This document shows positions 7,509-15,329 of a stretch of DNA of 18,053 bases, piece after piece. The position numbers and the translations under genes were made by a program. Under the pieces are notes generated by a model that was not told where the DNA came from, ran no database searches, and saw only the letters and a program-made list of their open reading frames with translations. Every line of letters starts with the position of its first letter. The stretch's first letter is position 1. Source of the DNA: Acidobacteriota bacterium (GTDB lineage Bacteria > Acidobacteriota > Vicinamibacteria > Vicinamibacterales > UBA8438); assembly GCA_003533545.1 (NCBI GenBank), contig DQEK01000089.1, positions 1 through 18,053 on the forward strand. The letters run 5' to 3'.

Positions 7509-8623
7509 TCAGAATCTTGCCCGTCGCTCGCGATCCACGAGCCGAGTCGACGTAACGTGTCTAGGTCGTGCACATCACCAGGCAGTAGGGGCACGCGTAC
7601 ACGCGGAATGCTGGAAAATTCGTTATCGATCCATCCCAGGTGCTTGGCTTCTTGGCGTCGCCGCGCTTCCAGGAATGTGCCGTCTGCATTGGTCGGAAGC
7701 ACTTGGTTTACGACTAGCGCCGAGACGGGCACAGAGAAGCGTGCCAGAGTGTCGCGGGCCTTGATGGTTTCTAGCACGGACAGTCGGTCCGGGTTCAGTA
7801 CCAGGAGGAATGCACACTGTTCACGGTCGAGTAACTGTTCACGGGCGCGTACGAACTTGCGGCGTCGATCCTGCAGCAAGGTGCTGAGCTGGGCGTCACG
7901 GCTGCCCGGGTCGTGATCCACCGCCGCGTCGAGCATCGACAGGTCGTCGCCTTGCACGCGTCCGCCGCCTAGGTGACGTAGCGCTGAGCCCAAGTGCTCT
8001 GAGCGTTTCCGATGTCCCAGCAGGCCCTCGGTCCAGGCGGCCATGATCTCGGGCAGCGATAAGAGCCGTACGGTGTGTCCAGTCGGTGCGGTGTCGAAAA
8101 TGACCTGGTCGTAACGATCGCCGGCCAGCGCCATTACCTCCGAAACGCGCTCGAGCATGGCGGCCTCTACCGTCCCCGGCGCTAACCGAGCCAGGTCGAG
8201 CTGGCGATCTATTTCGTCGTACGCTTTCGGGTGGACCAGACGTTTCATTCGAGCCTTCACGGTAGCGAGGTGGTCGTTTGCTTGTTCATCGGGGTCGACC
8301 TCGATCGCCCAAAGCGACGGCGCCAGAGAGGTCTCGCGACTGCCTATCGCACGATCGAACAGGTCGCCTAGTGAGTGCGCGGGATCAGTGGAGACAAGTA
8401 ACGTGCGGCGACCCGTGTCAGCGGACGTTAGCGCGAGCGCCGCCGCCGTCGTGGTCTTGCCGACCCCTCCCTTTCCACCGATGAAGAGCAGCGGGCGGGT
8501 CAGAAGTAGTTTCAGTAGTGGGCTCCGATTGGGACGCGAGGAACCGGCAGCCGAAACAACATCACTTAGCAGCAGCGGAACCCGTCGAGAGGTGAGTGCT
8601 CCAAGCCTTGTCGGCGGTGCCAC
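7505..8623 (-). CDS. ArsA/GET3-family ATPase, single domain
   Basis: The protein is 372 residues from GTG 8623, the only standard start before the P-loop. Family motifs are the deviant Walker A GGKGGVGKTT (49-58), STDPAHSLGD (78-87, switch I), DTAPTGHTVRLLSLP (177-191, switch II), LNPDRLSVLET and a C-terminal PLLPGDVHDLDTLRRLG (345-361). GET3/ArsA enzymes are homodimeric or tandem cytosolic ATPases for tail-anchored protein delivery or arsenite efflux. Here there is one domain and only one cysteine (Cys270), so neither the ArsA metalloid cysteine triad nor the CxxC zinc motif of eukaryotic GET3 is present. No arsB, arsD or arsR is nearby. An arsenic role is therefore unsupported. It overlaps the preceding small gene by 58 bases, which suggests coupled translation. 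The N-terminal 40 or so residues before the P-loop strand are longer than usual. Confidence 0.88.
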   Translation of the reverse strand: MAPPTRLGALTSRRVPLLLSDVVSAAGSSRPNRSPLLKLLLTRPLLFIGGKGGVGKTTTAAALALTSADTGRRTLLVSTDPAHSLGDLFDRAIGSRETSLAPSLWAIEVDPDEQANDHLATVKARMKRLVHPKAYDEIDRQLDLARLAPGTVEAAMLERVSEVMALAGDRYDQVIFDTAPTGHTVRLLSLPEIMAAWTEGLLGHRKRSEHLGSALRHLGGGRVQGDDLSMLDAAVDHDPGSRDAQLSTLLQDRRRKFVRAREQLLDREQCAFLLVLNPDRLSVLETIKARDTLARFSVPVSALVVNQVLPTNADGTFLEARRRQEAKHLGWIDNEFSSIPRVRVPLLPGDVHDLDTLRRLGSWIASDGQDSD

Positions 8624-8832
8624 TCGTGGAACCGTTCGAGTAACAGGGGCTGCAATTCGAGCGTGTAGTAGGCCGCTGGATTTGGGACGCCCATCAATTC
8701 TGCGAAAACGAAGAGCATGAACAAGTCATCCTCGTCGCGCTGCGCCCGGGCGAGGGCACCACGATACGGCGCTACGTAGAATTCCTCAAGCAGCGCCTTG
8801 AATCTATCGAGTGGGCCACTGGCATCCGTCAT
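8566..8832 (-). CDS. 88-residue protein ending in Cys-Cys (cory-CC-star-like), partner of the ArsA/GET3 ATPase
   Basis: This is a small soluble, mostly helical protein. Visible features are RFKALLEEFYVAPYRGALAR (10-29), an acidic/hydrophobic middle (DEDDLFMLFVFAELMG), PNPAAYYTLEL, and a C-terminus GFRCC directly followed by the stop. Its only two cysteines are the last two residues. From memory it resembles the family NCBI names 'cory-CC-star protein', which I recall being found beside ArsA-like ATPases; this was not checked. ATG 8832 lies 20 bases after the stop of cstA and has no good ribosome site, which suggests coupling to cstA translation. The 3' end overlaps the ATPase gene by 58 bases in another frame. 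The function is unknown; a metal-binding or thiol partner of the ATPase is an inference. Confidence 0.75.
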   Translation of the reverse strand: MTDASGPLDRFKALLEEFYVAPYRGALARAQRDEDDLFMLFVFAELMGVPNPAAYYTLELQPLLLERFHEWHRRQGLEHSPLDGFRCC

Positions 8833-8852
8833 GTCATGAGGAGAAACGTTGA

Positions 8853-10559
8853 CTATGTGCTTGCCGTTGCTGCGCTGCGCCTCTCGCGCATGAACGCCGA
8901 GCCGGCCTCAAGCATAACGAAAATGGCGAGGACGACAATGACGAGATCGATCAAGAGCAGCGGGTACAAAAGTCCTCCAGCGGGCCATCCAGCGTCACGG
9001 CCTTGGAGAAACAAGGTTCTCAATTGGACGAGGGCGGCTGCGAGCGCCATCGTGGTGATAAAGATCATGGGCGTGAGGGTGTAGCGAGCCGGACGCCCCA
9101 GTTTCACGAGCATTACGCTGATAACCAACAGCGTTAGTCCGGCAAGTAGCTGATTGGTCGTGCCAAACAGCGGCCAGATGAGCATGCCGCCTTCGCCGCT
9201 CGGGCCCCCGGCGCCGAAGGCGAGAAGGAGGCAGGCCGAGACCGCGGCCGCTGTGGCGATGTATCCGTTCTGGAGGATGGGGATGCTGTAAATACTTCCC
9301 CATTCTTGGATGATATACCGCTGTAGGCGAACCCCGGCGTCCATCGTTGTACCGGCGAACAGCACCGCCATGACGGTTAGCAGCGTTGTCGCAAACCCCT
9401 GTGAGATACCGACTCCTGAAGAGACAATTACGGCTCCGCCTTGGACAAAAGCGGCCAAGCCGCCGTTGCCGAATTCCGAGTACATCGTCTCCCATTCGGT
9501 CAATGACGCGAATCCGGCGGTTGCCGCGATGATTGCGACGAGAGCCAGCGCCCCTTCTCCGGAGGATCCAAGATAGCCGACAAACCTCGCGTCGGTCTCT
9601 TTGTTGAGTTGTTTCGAAGTCGTACCAGAGCCGACTAAGCCGTGAAAACCGGAGATGGCGCCACAGGCAATTGTAACGAACAGTAACGGAAAAATAGGTG
9701 GAGCTGAGGCTGGCACGTTGGCGTTGATTGCGGGTGCGACAATCGTGGGGTTGGCAATGAGCACCGCACCGTAGAGCAGACCCAAGCCGATGAAGAGCTG
9801 GATACCGTTGATGTAGTCACGCGGTTGAAGCAACAGCCAGACTGGGAGGAGCGAGGCGATGCCGGCGTAGACGAAGAGGATGATGATCCACTGGGCGCCG
9901 GGGGCCAAGCCGAAGAGACCGTCTGTCAATGAGATCGGAACGGCGTCACCAAGAAAGATCACCGCATAGAGAATCACCGTGCCGACGATGGTCGGCCACA
10001 GGATAGGCACATGCATCCGGTAGATGAGTACGCCGATAGCGACCGCCACGACGATGGCGGTCCAGGCTGGAATGACACTGCTGGGCGTTTCTTGAAATGC
10101 GTCTGAGATGGCGACGCCGAAGACGGCGTTGACCATCATGAGCAGAAAGAACACCACGATCATGAAAAGGGTTCTGGCGCGAGGGGTTACGACGTCGCCA
10201 GTGAGCGCGCCGACTGATCGGGCTTTGCTTCGTACACTGGCCCACACCGCGCCGAAGTCATGGACGCCGGCAAAAAACATCGTCCCGAGGACGACCCAGA
10301 TGAAGGCTGGCAGCCACCCCCAGATGACGGCGATGCCGGGACCGATGATTGGCGCCGCGCCGGCGACCGCCGTGAAGTGGTGGCCCCAGAGAACGACCCG
10401 ATTCGTCGGCACGTAGTCGATGTCGTCACGCTGAGCGTGCGCAGGTGTCTCAAAATCAGGGTCGAGTTGATAGATTTTCTCGGCGATGAATTTTGAGTAG
10501 AAACGGTAGCCGATGGCGATCATCGAAAGTCCGACAACGGCAAGCAAGGCTGCGTTCAT
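8853..10559 (-). CDS. cstA: CstA-family carbon starvation / pyruvate-peptide transporter
   Basis: The protein is 568 residues and very hydrophobic, with roughly 15-16 membrane segments. The family signature GHHFTAVAGAAPIIGPGIAV (59-78) is intact, followed by WGWLPAFIWVVLGTMFFAGVHDFG. Later come HGLVGSGTTSKQLNKETDAR and SSGEGALALVAI, then the C-terminal PLFGTTNQLLAG-TLL motif. It is shorter than E. coli CstA/BtsT (about 700), as in many non-enteric members. Family members import pyruvate or peptides by proton symport across the inner membrane. The start ATG 10559 has AAGGGG (10572-10567) 7 bases upstream. It is the first gene of a three-gene minus-strand unit with the Cys-Cys protein and the ATPase. 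No YbdD-type small partner follows. Confidence 0.93.
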   Translation of the reverse strand: MNAALLAVVGLSMIAIGYRFYSKFIAEKIYQLDPDFETPAHAQRDDIDYVPTNRVVLWGHHFTAVAGAAPIIGPGIAVIWGWLPAFIWVVLGTMFFAGVHDFGAVWASVRSKARSVGALTGDVVTPRARTLFMIVVFFLLMMVNAVFGVAISDAFQETPSSVIPAWTAIVVAVAIGVLIYRMHVPILWPTIVGTVILYAVIFLGDAVPISLTDGLFGLAPGAQWIIILFVYAGIASLLPVWLLLQPRDYINGIQLFIGLGLLYGAVLIANPTIVAPAINANVPASAPPIFPLLFVTIACGAISGFHGLVGSGTTSKQLNKETDARFVGYLGSSGEGALALVAIIAATAGFASLTEWETMYSEFGNGGLAAFVQGGAVIVSSGVGISQGFATTLLTVMAVLFAGTTMDAGVRLQRYIIQEWGSIYSIPILQNGYIATAAAVSACLLLAFGAGGPSGEGGMLIWPLFGTTNQLLAGLTLLVISVMLVKLGRPARYTLTPMIFITTMALAAALVQLRTLFLQGRDAGWPAGGLLYPLLLIDLVIVVLAIFVMLEAGSAFMRERRSAATAST

Positions 10560-10607
10560 CTAAGTGCCCCTTCGTAACGACGCGGCAGGTTGCGCACGAA
10601 TCAGCCT

Positions 10608-10635
10608 ATTCTACACGCGGGGTTCGGTCGCACAA
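10608..10635 (-). promoter_or_regulatory. Candidate sigma70-type promoter of cstA
   Basis: On the minus strand TTGTGC (10635-10630) is followed by a 16-base spacer and TAGAAT (10613-10608). The -10 matches five of six consensus bases and the -35 matches three. It lies about 50 bases before the cstA start, in the 128-base divergent gap shared with the DUF2784 gene. Confidence 0.4.
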
Positions 10636-10687
10636 GTAGGATGTCGGGGGCGTCGTAGCGATACTCGAGGTGGGACACGAGAGAATC

Positions 10688-11089
10688 ATGAACGGGTTCC
10701 TAGCCGATTTGATGGTGGGGCTTCACGCTGCGTTTGTCGTCTTCGTGGCGGTCGGTGGATTGTTGGTTTGGAAGGTGCCAAGGTTGGCGTGGCTGCACCT
10801 GCCGGCAGTTGCATGGGGTGTGGGGGTTGAGTGGACTGGAGCCATTTGTCCGCTGACCCCCATCGAAGTGTGGCTCCGCCAACAAGCTGGCGAGGTTGGC
10901 TATCAGGGGGACTTTGTTGACCAGTATGTGATGCCGTGGCTGTACCCGAGTGGGTTGACTCGGGAGCTGCAGATCGGTCTCGGCCTGGGCGCCCTCATAT
11001 TGAACCTTGTTGTCTATGGCTACTGGTTCCGTGCGCGATGGTTTGGGTCGCGCCGATCACGATTGCGACGTCCGGACGCGACTGTGTGA
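10688..11089 (+). CDS. DUF2784 family inner-membrane protein
   Basis: The protein is 133 residues. Four hydrophobic stretches are visible: about 7-27, 33-52, a short segment around the motif, and 97-117. The diagnostic centre EWTGAICPLTPIEVWLRQQAG (49-69), with Cys-Pro-Leu-Thr, is followed by GYQGDFVDQYVMPWLYPSGL, which is the DUF2784 pattern. The C-terminus is strongly basic (RARWFGSRRSRLRR), so it is probably cytoplasmic. No biochemical function is known to me. ATG 10688 has GAGAG just upstream; GTG 10670 in the same frame is an alternative. It lies 13 bases before the esterase gene, suggesting co-transcription. Confidence 0.82.
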   Translation: MNGFLADLMVGLHAAFVVFVAVGGLLVWKVPRLAWLHLPAVAWGVGVEWTGAICPLTPIEVWLRQQAGEVGYQGDFVDQYVMPWLYPSGLTRELQIGLGLGALILNLVVYGYWFRARWFGSRRSRLRRPDATV

Positions 11090-11102
11090 GCAGGCCGGAG
11101 AC

Positions 11103-11864
11103 ATGGTGCAGCTATTGCATAATAGGGAGATGCGGACCTGCTCTCGGTCATCACTGGGACGAGCCCTCGGGGTAGTTCTTTTCGTTGGGATGGGTGGTTG
11201 TGGGCCGGACGCCGCACTGGTGCCGGTGGTGGGCGAGACGGATGGCGTGGGCACGCGGCCTGCTGTCTCCCTGGCGGCGTCAGGGGGAAGTGAGCGCGGC
11301 CCGTTGTTGGTCGTCTTGGGTGACAGCCTGACGGCTGGACTCGGATTAGAGGGCGACCAAGCCTACCCGGCGCTACTGCAGGAACGGTTTCATCGAGATG
11401 GGTATGACCTGACAGTGGTAAATGCTGGAGTGTCCGGTGACACAACGGCGGCGGGATTGCGCCGTGCCGAGTGGTCGCTTGCTGGGGATGTGCGCATCCT
11501 GATCGTTGCCCTGGGCGGCAACGATGGACTGCGCGGGCTTCCGGTCGAACAGATGAAACAGAATCTCACTGAGATTGTCGCACTGGCTAGAGATCGAGGA
11601 ATACCAGTCTTACTTGCCGGCATGGAGGCACCGCCCAACTACGGTTCGGTTTATACGGCAGAATTTCGCGCGGTATTTCAAGACGTGGCAGACGATTTTT
11701 CGGTGGCGTTCATGCCGTTTCTGCTCGATGGGGTCGCTGCGGTACCGGCACTCAATCAGCCCGACGGCATTCATCCCACCGCGGAGGGCAGCGCAATTGT
11801 GGCCAACCGAGTGTATGAGGCACTTGCGCCGCTTCTGGTCGGTCTTCCCTCGACTGTTCGATAG
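11103..11864 (+). CDS. tesA: SGNH/GDSL esterase, TesA-like, probable lipoprotein
   Basis: The protein is 253 residues. Block I VVLGDSLTAGLGL contains the nucleophile Ser75. Block II is NAGVSGDTTAAG with Gly112, block III is ALGGND with Asn140, and block V is DGIHPTAEG with Asp221 and His224, so all four SGNH residues are present. This pattern matches TesA thioesterase I / arylesterase, a periplasmic lysophospholipase and thioesterase. The N-terminus has a hydrophobic segment (ALGVVLFVGMGGC, 21-33) with a lipobox-like MGG-C, so acylation is likely; a low-complexity linker precedes the domain. Start choice is uncertain. GGAG at 11097-11100 is 2 bases before ATG 11103 and 5 before GTG 11106; ATG 11130 gives a shorter signal. 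It is followed by ybbA/ybbP-like genes, as in the E. coli tesA locus. Confidence 0.88.
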   Translation: MVQLLHNREMRTCSRSSLGRALGVVLFVGMGGCGPDAALVPVVGETDGVGTRPAVSLAASGGSERGPLLVVLGDSLTAGLGLEGDQAYPALLQERFHRDGYDLTVVNAGVSGDTTAAGLRRAEWSLAGDVRILIVALGGNDGLRGLPVEQMKQNLTEIVALARDRGIPVLLAGMEAPPNYGSVYTAEFRAVFQDVADDFSVAFMPFLLDGVAAVPALNQPDGIHPTAEGSAIVANRVYEALAPLLVGLPSTVR

Positions 11865-11959
11865 ATACAGGAGTTGCTGGAACTTACGTCGGCCGGCGCG
11901 GGGCTATGGTCGAGCGCCAGGATAGATAGCGGTGAGATGGGGCCTGCGGGGTCGAACAG

Positions 11960-12655
11960 ATGATCGAATTACGCAATGTTTCAAAGACAGTGCTTAGTGG
12001 TACGGAGCCGCTGACGATCGTCCAGCCATTGGATCTCGTCATTTCGGCCGGGCAGTACGTGTCGATTATGGGACCGTCTGGAAGCGGAAAATCAACGTTG
12101 CTTGGGCTGATTGCTGGCCTCGACTTGCCAACGACAGGTGAGATTGTCATTGAAGGGCAGGAGATCGGAGCGCTCACCGAAGACGCGCTGGCTCAACTCA
12201 GAGGGCAAAAGATTGGTTTTGTTTTTCAGTTCTTCCATCTCGTGCCTTCGCTCACGGCGTTTGAGAACGTGCTTGTGCCAATGGAGATCGCTGGTGCCAC
12301 CGACGCCCGAACACGTGCGACGTCTCTGCTTTCGGAGGTCGGGCTGGATGGCCGAGCGCACCATTATCCGGCGCAGCTTTCAGGAGGAGAGCAACAGCGG
12401 GTGGCCATCGCGAGAGCACTCGCGAATGATCCCCCCATACTCCTCGCCGACGAACCCACCGGCAACCTCGACAGTGCGAATGGGCGCCAGGTCGTCGAGC
12501 TTTTGCGCACGGTCAACGCGTCGCGTCGGACGACTATCGTGCTCGTGACCCACGATGCCGACCTGGCCGCCTCGGCCGACGTCACGCTGCGCATGCGAGA
12601 TGGTAAAGCAGAGACTGTGGCTCCGAAATCTAGCATGAGCGAGGGCTACGGGTGA
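11960..12655 (+). CDS. ybbA: ABC transporter ATPase, YbbA/LolD-type
   Basis: The protein is 231 residues. Walker A is GPSGSGKST (38-46), the Q-loop is FQ at 89-90, the signature LSGGEQQR (140-147), Walker B ILLADEP (160-166) with catalytic Glu165, the D-loop GNLDS, and the H-loop His198. FQFFHLVPSLTAFENV is typical of the MacB/LolD/YbbA group that powers FtsX-fold permeases and acts mechanically on envelope lipids or proteins rather than translocating small solutes. The start ATG 11960 has GGGG 8 bases upstream. It ends 4 bases inside the permease gene, so the two are translationally coupled. It follows the TesA-like gene by 95 bases. Confidence 0.93.
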   Translation: MIELRNVSKTVLSGTEPLTIVQPLDLVISAGQYVSIMGPSGSGKSTLLGLIAGLDLPTTGEIVIEGQEIGALTEDALAQLRGQKIGFVFQFFHLVPSLTAFENVLVPMEIAGATDARTRATSLLSEVGLDGRAHHYPAQLSGGEQQRVAIARALANDPPILLADEPTGNLDSANGRQVVELLRTVNASRRTTIVLVTHDADLAASADVTLRMRDGKAETVAPKSSMSEGYG

Positions 12656-15192
12656 GCTTCGTAGTTCGTATGGTCGTGCGCGAACTGCGAGCCTCGTGGC
12701 GTCGTCTAGCGTTCTTTTTTGTGTGCGTCGCGATCGGAGTCGGCACCATTGTGGCCTTGCGGTCCGTGATTCAGAGCGTCGGGGTCGCCATGACGTCTGA
12801 AACGCGAGCCCTGACCGCGGCCGACATTCTGATCGAATCCGACCAGCCGTGGACCGACGAAGCCCTGGCGCTAATCGAGGAGTCACTGGACGCCGAACCG
12901 GACGTGGTCCGGACACGCTCCATTGAGACGGCGACTATGGTTCGGCCAGCGGACGAAAACAAAACTGTCACCAAAGTCATTGAGTTACGCGGGGTCGAGT
13001 CGGCGTTCCCGTTTTATGGCGAGTTCGTGTTGGAGGGTGATATTTCCTACCGGCACGAGTTGTTAGCTGGTGGCGGGGCGCTGGTGCGACCTGAACTTCT
13101 ACCGCAGCTCGACGTTGGTGTTGGCGATGACATTGTGATCGGTGGGGAAACGTTTGAGATTCGCGGGGTCATTTTGCGGGAACCTGGCGGTCAACTAGGG
13201 GCATTTAGTTTCGGGCCGCGTGTGTTGGTTGACTACGACGACCTTGTCAGAAGCGGATTGCTGGGATTCGGGACGCGGGCTGAGCGTCAATTGTTGCTGC
13301 AGCTCCCTGAGGCCCGTATCGAGCCGCTCGTGGAGACGCTGCGGGAGCCGTTGCAGGGGCAGTTCGTCAGCATCCGGTCCTACAGGCGGACCGAGGACCG
13401 GATCGCATCGAATCTTCAGCAGGCGGAGGACTATCTGAGCCTGATCGGTTTTGTTGTCGTCATTTTGGGTGGAATTGGGGTGTGGAGTGTCACGCGGGTC
13501 TTTGTGCAGCAGCGGGTCCGGAGCGTTGCGATTCTGAAGTGCCTCGGCGCGACGAGCGGGCAGGTGCTCGTCATCTACGTCGCCCAGGTTGTTGTGCTTG
13601 GCCTGGGCGGTTCGCTGCTCGGTGTTGCGTTAGCCGGGGGGATCATGGCCTCGATTCCAACGGCGCTCACGGAACAGGCGACTAGCGCGGCGGGTTTGCC
13701 TGCGTTGTCCTATGGATTGACGGTTTCCGCGGTAGCGCAGGGCGTGGGAGTCGGGGTTTTGGTGTCCCTACTGTTCGCACTGGGTCCGCTGCTCGAGATG
13801 CGAGCGATTAAGCCGCTGGCGCTCTTACGCTGGGGGCTTACGCCGACGGTGACTCATGACTGGATTCAAGTCGGAGTGGTCGGTGTGTTGGCTTTTGGCC
13901 TCATTGGACTCGCCAGTTGGCAGGCGTCATCTTGGGAGGTCGGGTTGTGGGTTTGTGGTGGATTCGCCGTCGTGGCGGTTGTGTTGCATCTGGTTGGAAG
14001 GGGACTCGTGCGCCTCATTCAGCCGGTCGGGGTTGGCGCGGGGTTCGCTCTGCGGCACTCAGTACTCAACCTCGTCCGTCCAGGGAACCAGACGCGGGTG
14101 ATTCTGTTTGCGGTAGGCCTTGGCAGTTTCTTTATCATCGGTATTCACGCCGTGCAGGCCAATCTGCTTCGCGCCTTCGCCCTTGAGATCGCCGACGACA
14201 CGCCCGACATGTTCCTGCTCGATATCCAGCGAGATCAGGCCGAGGGATTGAGTGCGCTCGTGGTGGAACGGGGTGGCATGGAGCCGAATCTCTTGCCGGT
14301 GCTGCGGGCCAGGGTCACCGGTGTGACCGGCGCCAGGACCACTTTGGACGGGCCTCGCGCTTTGCGACGACGTGGTGTCGGACGTGAGTACACAGTGACG
14401 TATCGGGGGCGTCTCGAGGCAAACGAGCGCGTGGTGGACGGTCAGTTTTGGACTAACGAAGTCTCAGATCAGACCGAGGTGTCTGTCGAGGAGAGTGTGC
14501 AGAATCGACTCGACCTTGCGATCGGCGACATCCTTCGGTTTGACGTTCTTGGGCGTGAGGTGTCTGCCGTCGTTTCTAGTGTTCGCGCGGTGGACTGGGA
14601 CGATTCCCGTAGTGGGGGATTCATGTTTTTGTTTCGACCGGGTGCGTTTGATGAGGCTCCGCACAGTTTCATTGGGTTTTTGCGGGGACCGGCTGAGACA
14701 GAAGACAGGACCCGGCTACAGAGCGATCTCGTGACAGTTTTTCCGAATGTTTCTGTGATTGACGGTCGAGAAGTCCTCGCGACGATTCGTCGCATTCTCG
14801 ATTTTGTGACGCTCGCCATCTCGGTTGTTGGCGGAATCGCGCTTCTGAGCGGTGTCCTCATCTTGGTCGGTTCAGTGGCGATGACGAAATTTCAACGGCT
14901 TTATGAGACCGCGATCTTTAAGACTCTCGGCGCTACGAGCCGGACGATTGTCTTGATGCTTTTGCTTGAGTACGGTGCTTTGGGCTTACTGGCCGGTCTC
15001 GTAGGCTCATTTGGAGCCGTGGTGCTGACCTGGGCATTAACGCGATTTGTGCTAGGCATCAGCTGGCACCTAACCCTTCTCGTGAACGTGACTGGTCTTG
15101 CGATCACGGCGCTCGTGGTGGCTCTGGTTGGCGTTGTGGCCAGCTTGGACGTGCTTCGGCAGAAGCCGTTGGGCACGTTGCGCGCTGAGTAG
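12652..15192 (+). CDS. ybbP: ABC transporter permease with two FtsX domains, YbbP-type
   Basis: The protein is 846 residues, close to E. coli YbbP (about 800). An N-terminal membrane helix (about 17-38) is followed by a periplasmic MacB-type core (about 40-250). FtsX domain 1 (about 262-400, with RSVAILKCLGAT) comes next, then central helices (about 405-450 and 480-505) and a second periplasmic region. FtsX domain 2 lies near the C-terminus (about 717-835, with YETAIFKTLGAT). The duplicated ILKCLGAT/IFKTLGAT coupling-helix motifs are the contact sites for the ATPase. The GTG start at 12652 overlaps the TGA of the ATPase gene (GTGA) and has GAGGG 6 bases upstream. The family is proposed to extract or move lipids or hydrophobic molecules; adjacency to a TesA-like esterase supports an envelope role. 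Confidence 0.92.
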   Translation: MSFVVRMVVRELRASWRRLAFFFVCVAIGVGTIVALRSVIQSVGVAMTSETRALTAADILIESDQPWTDEALALIEESLDAEPDVVRTRSIETATMVRPADENKTVTKVIELRGVESAFPFYGEFVLEGDISYRHELLAGGGALVRPELLPQLDVGVGDDIVIGGETFEIRGVILREPGGQLGAFSFGPRVLVDYDDLVRSGLLGFGTRAERQLLLQLPEARIEPLVETLREPLQGQFVSIRSYRRTEDRIASNLQQAEDYLSLIGFVVVILGGIGVWSVTRVFVQQRVRSVAILKCLGATSGQVLVIYVAQVVVLGLGGSLLGVALAGGIMASIPTALTEQATSAAGLPALSYGLTVSAVAQGVGVGVLVSLLFALGPLLEMRAIKPLALLRWGLTPTVTHDWIQVGVVGVLAFGLIGLASWQASSWEVGLWVCGGFAVVAVVLHLVGRGLVRLIQPVGVGAGFALRHSVLNLVRPGNQTRVILFAVGLGSFFIIGIHAVQANLLRAFALEIADDTPDMFLLDIQRDQAEGLSALVVERGGMEPNLLPVLRARVTGVTGARTTLDGPRALRRRGVGREYTVTYRGRLEANERVVDGQFWTNEVSDQTEVSVEESVQNRLDLAIGDILRFDVLGREVSAVVSSVRAVDWDDSRSGGFMFLFRPGAFDEAPHSFIGFLRGPAETEDRTRLQSDLVTVFPNVSVIDGREVLATIRRILDFVTLAISVVGGIALLSGVLILVGSVAMTKFQRLYETAIFKTLGATSRTIVLMLLLEYGALGLLAGLVGSFGAVVLTWALTRFVLGISWHLTLLVNVTGLAITALVVALVGVVASLDVLRQKPLGTLRAE

Positions 15193-15240
15193 TAGGCACT
15201 GCATCTGATAACATGGCGCTTTTTTTCAGAGGGGTCAGGG

Positions 15241-15306
15241 GCGGGAAACAGGTATCGCGGCGAGACTGCTCATGGGGCCAGGGTCATGTGGTGTTTGGTT
15301 TCCCGC
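15241..15306 (+). repeat. Inverted repeat in the leader of the DksA-like gene
   Basis: Perfect 9-base arms GCGGGAAAC (15241-15249) and GTTTCCCGC (15298-15306) are separated by 48 bases; the right arm also overlaps the palindrome CCCGCGGG (15302-15309). The structure ends 14 bases before GGAG (15321-15324), the ribosome site of the next gene. A T7 run at 15219-15225 lies upstream but has no good stem before it, so termination after the permease gene is not shown. Confidence 0.35.
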
Positions 15307-15329
15307 GGGCTTGCCAGTAGGGAGTCCCA

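Noticed and set aside
7505..8623. Arsenic resistance operon
   Set aside because: Apart from ATPase homology there is no arsR, arsB, arsC or arsD, and the metalloid-binding cysteines are absent.
8157..8720. 187-residue plus-strand frame
   Set aside because: Antisense to the ATPase gene; Ser/Arg-rich composition typical of a complementary-strand artefact.
15219..15225. T7 run after the YbbP-like gene as an intrinsic terminator
   Set aside because: No stable GC-rich stem directly precedes it.
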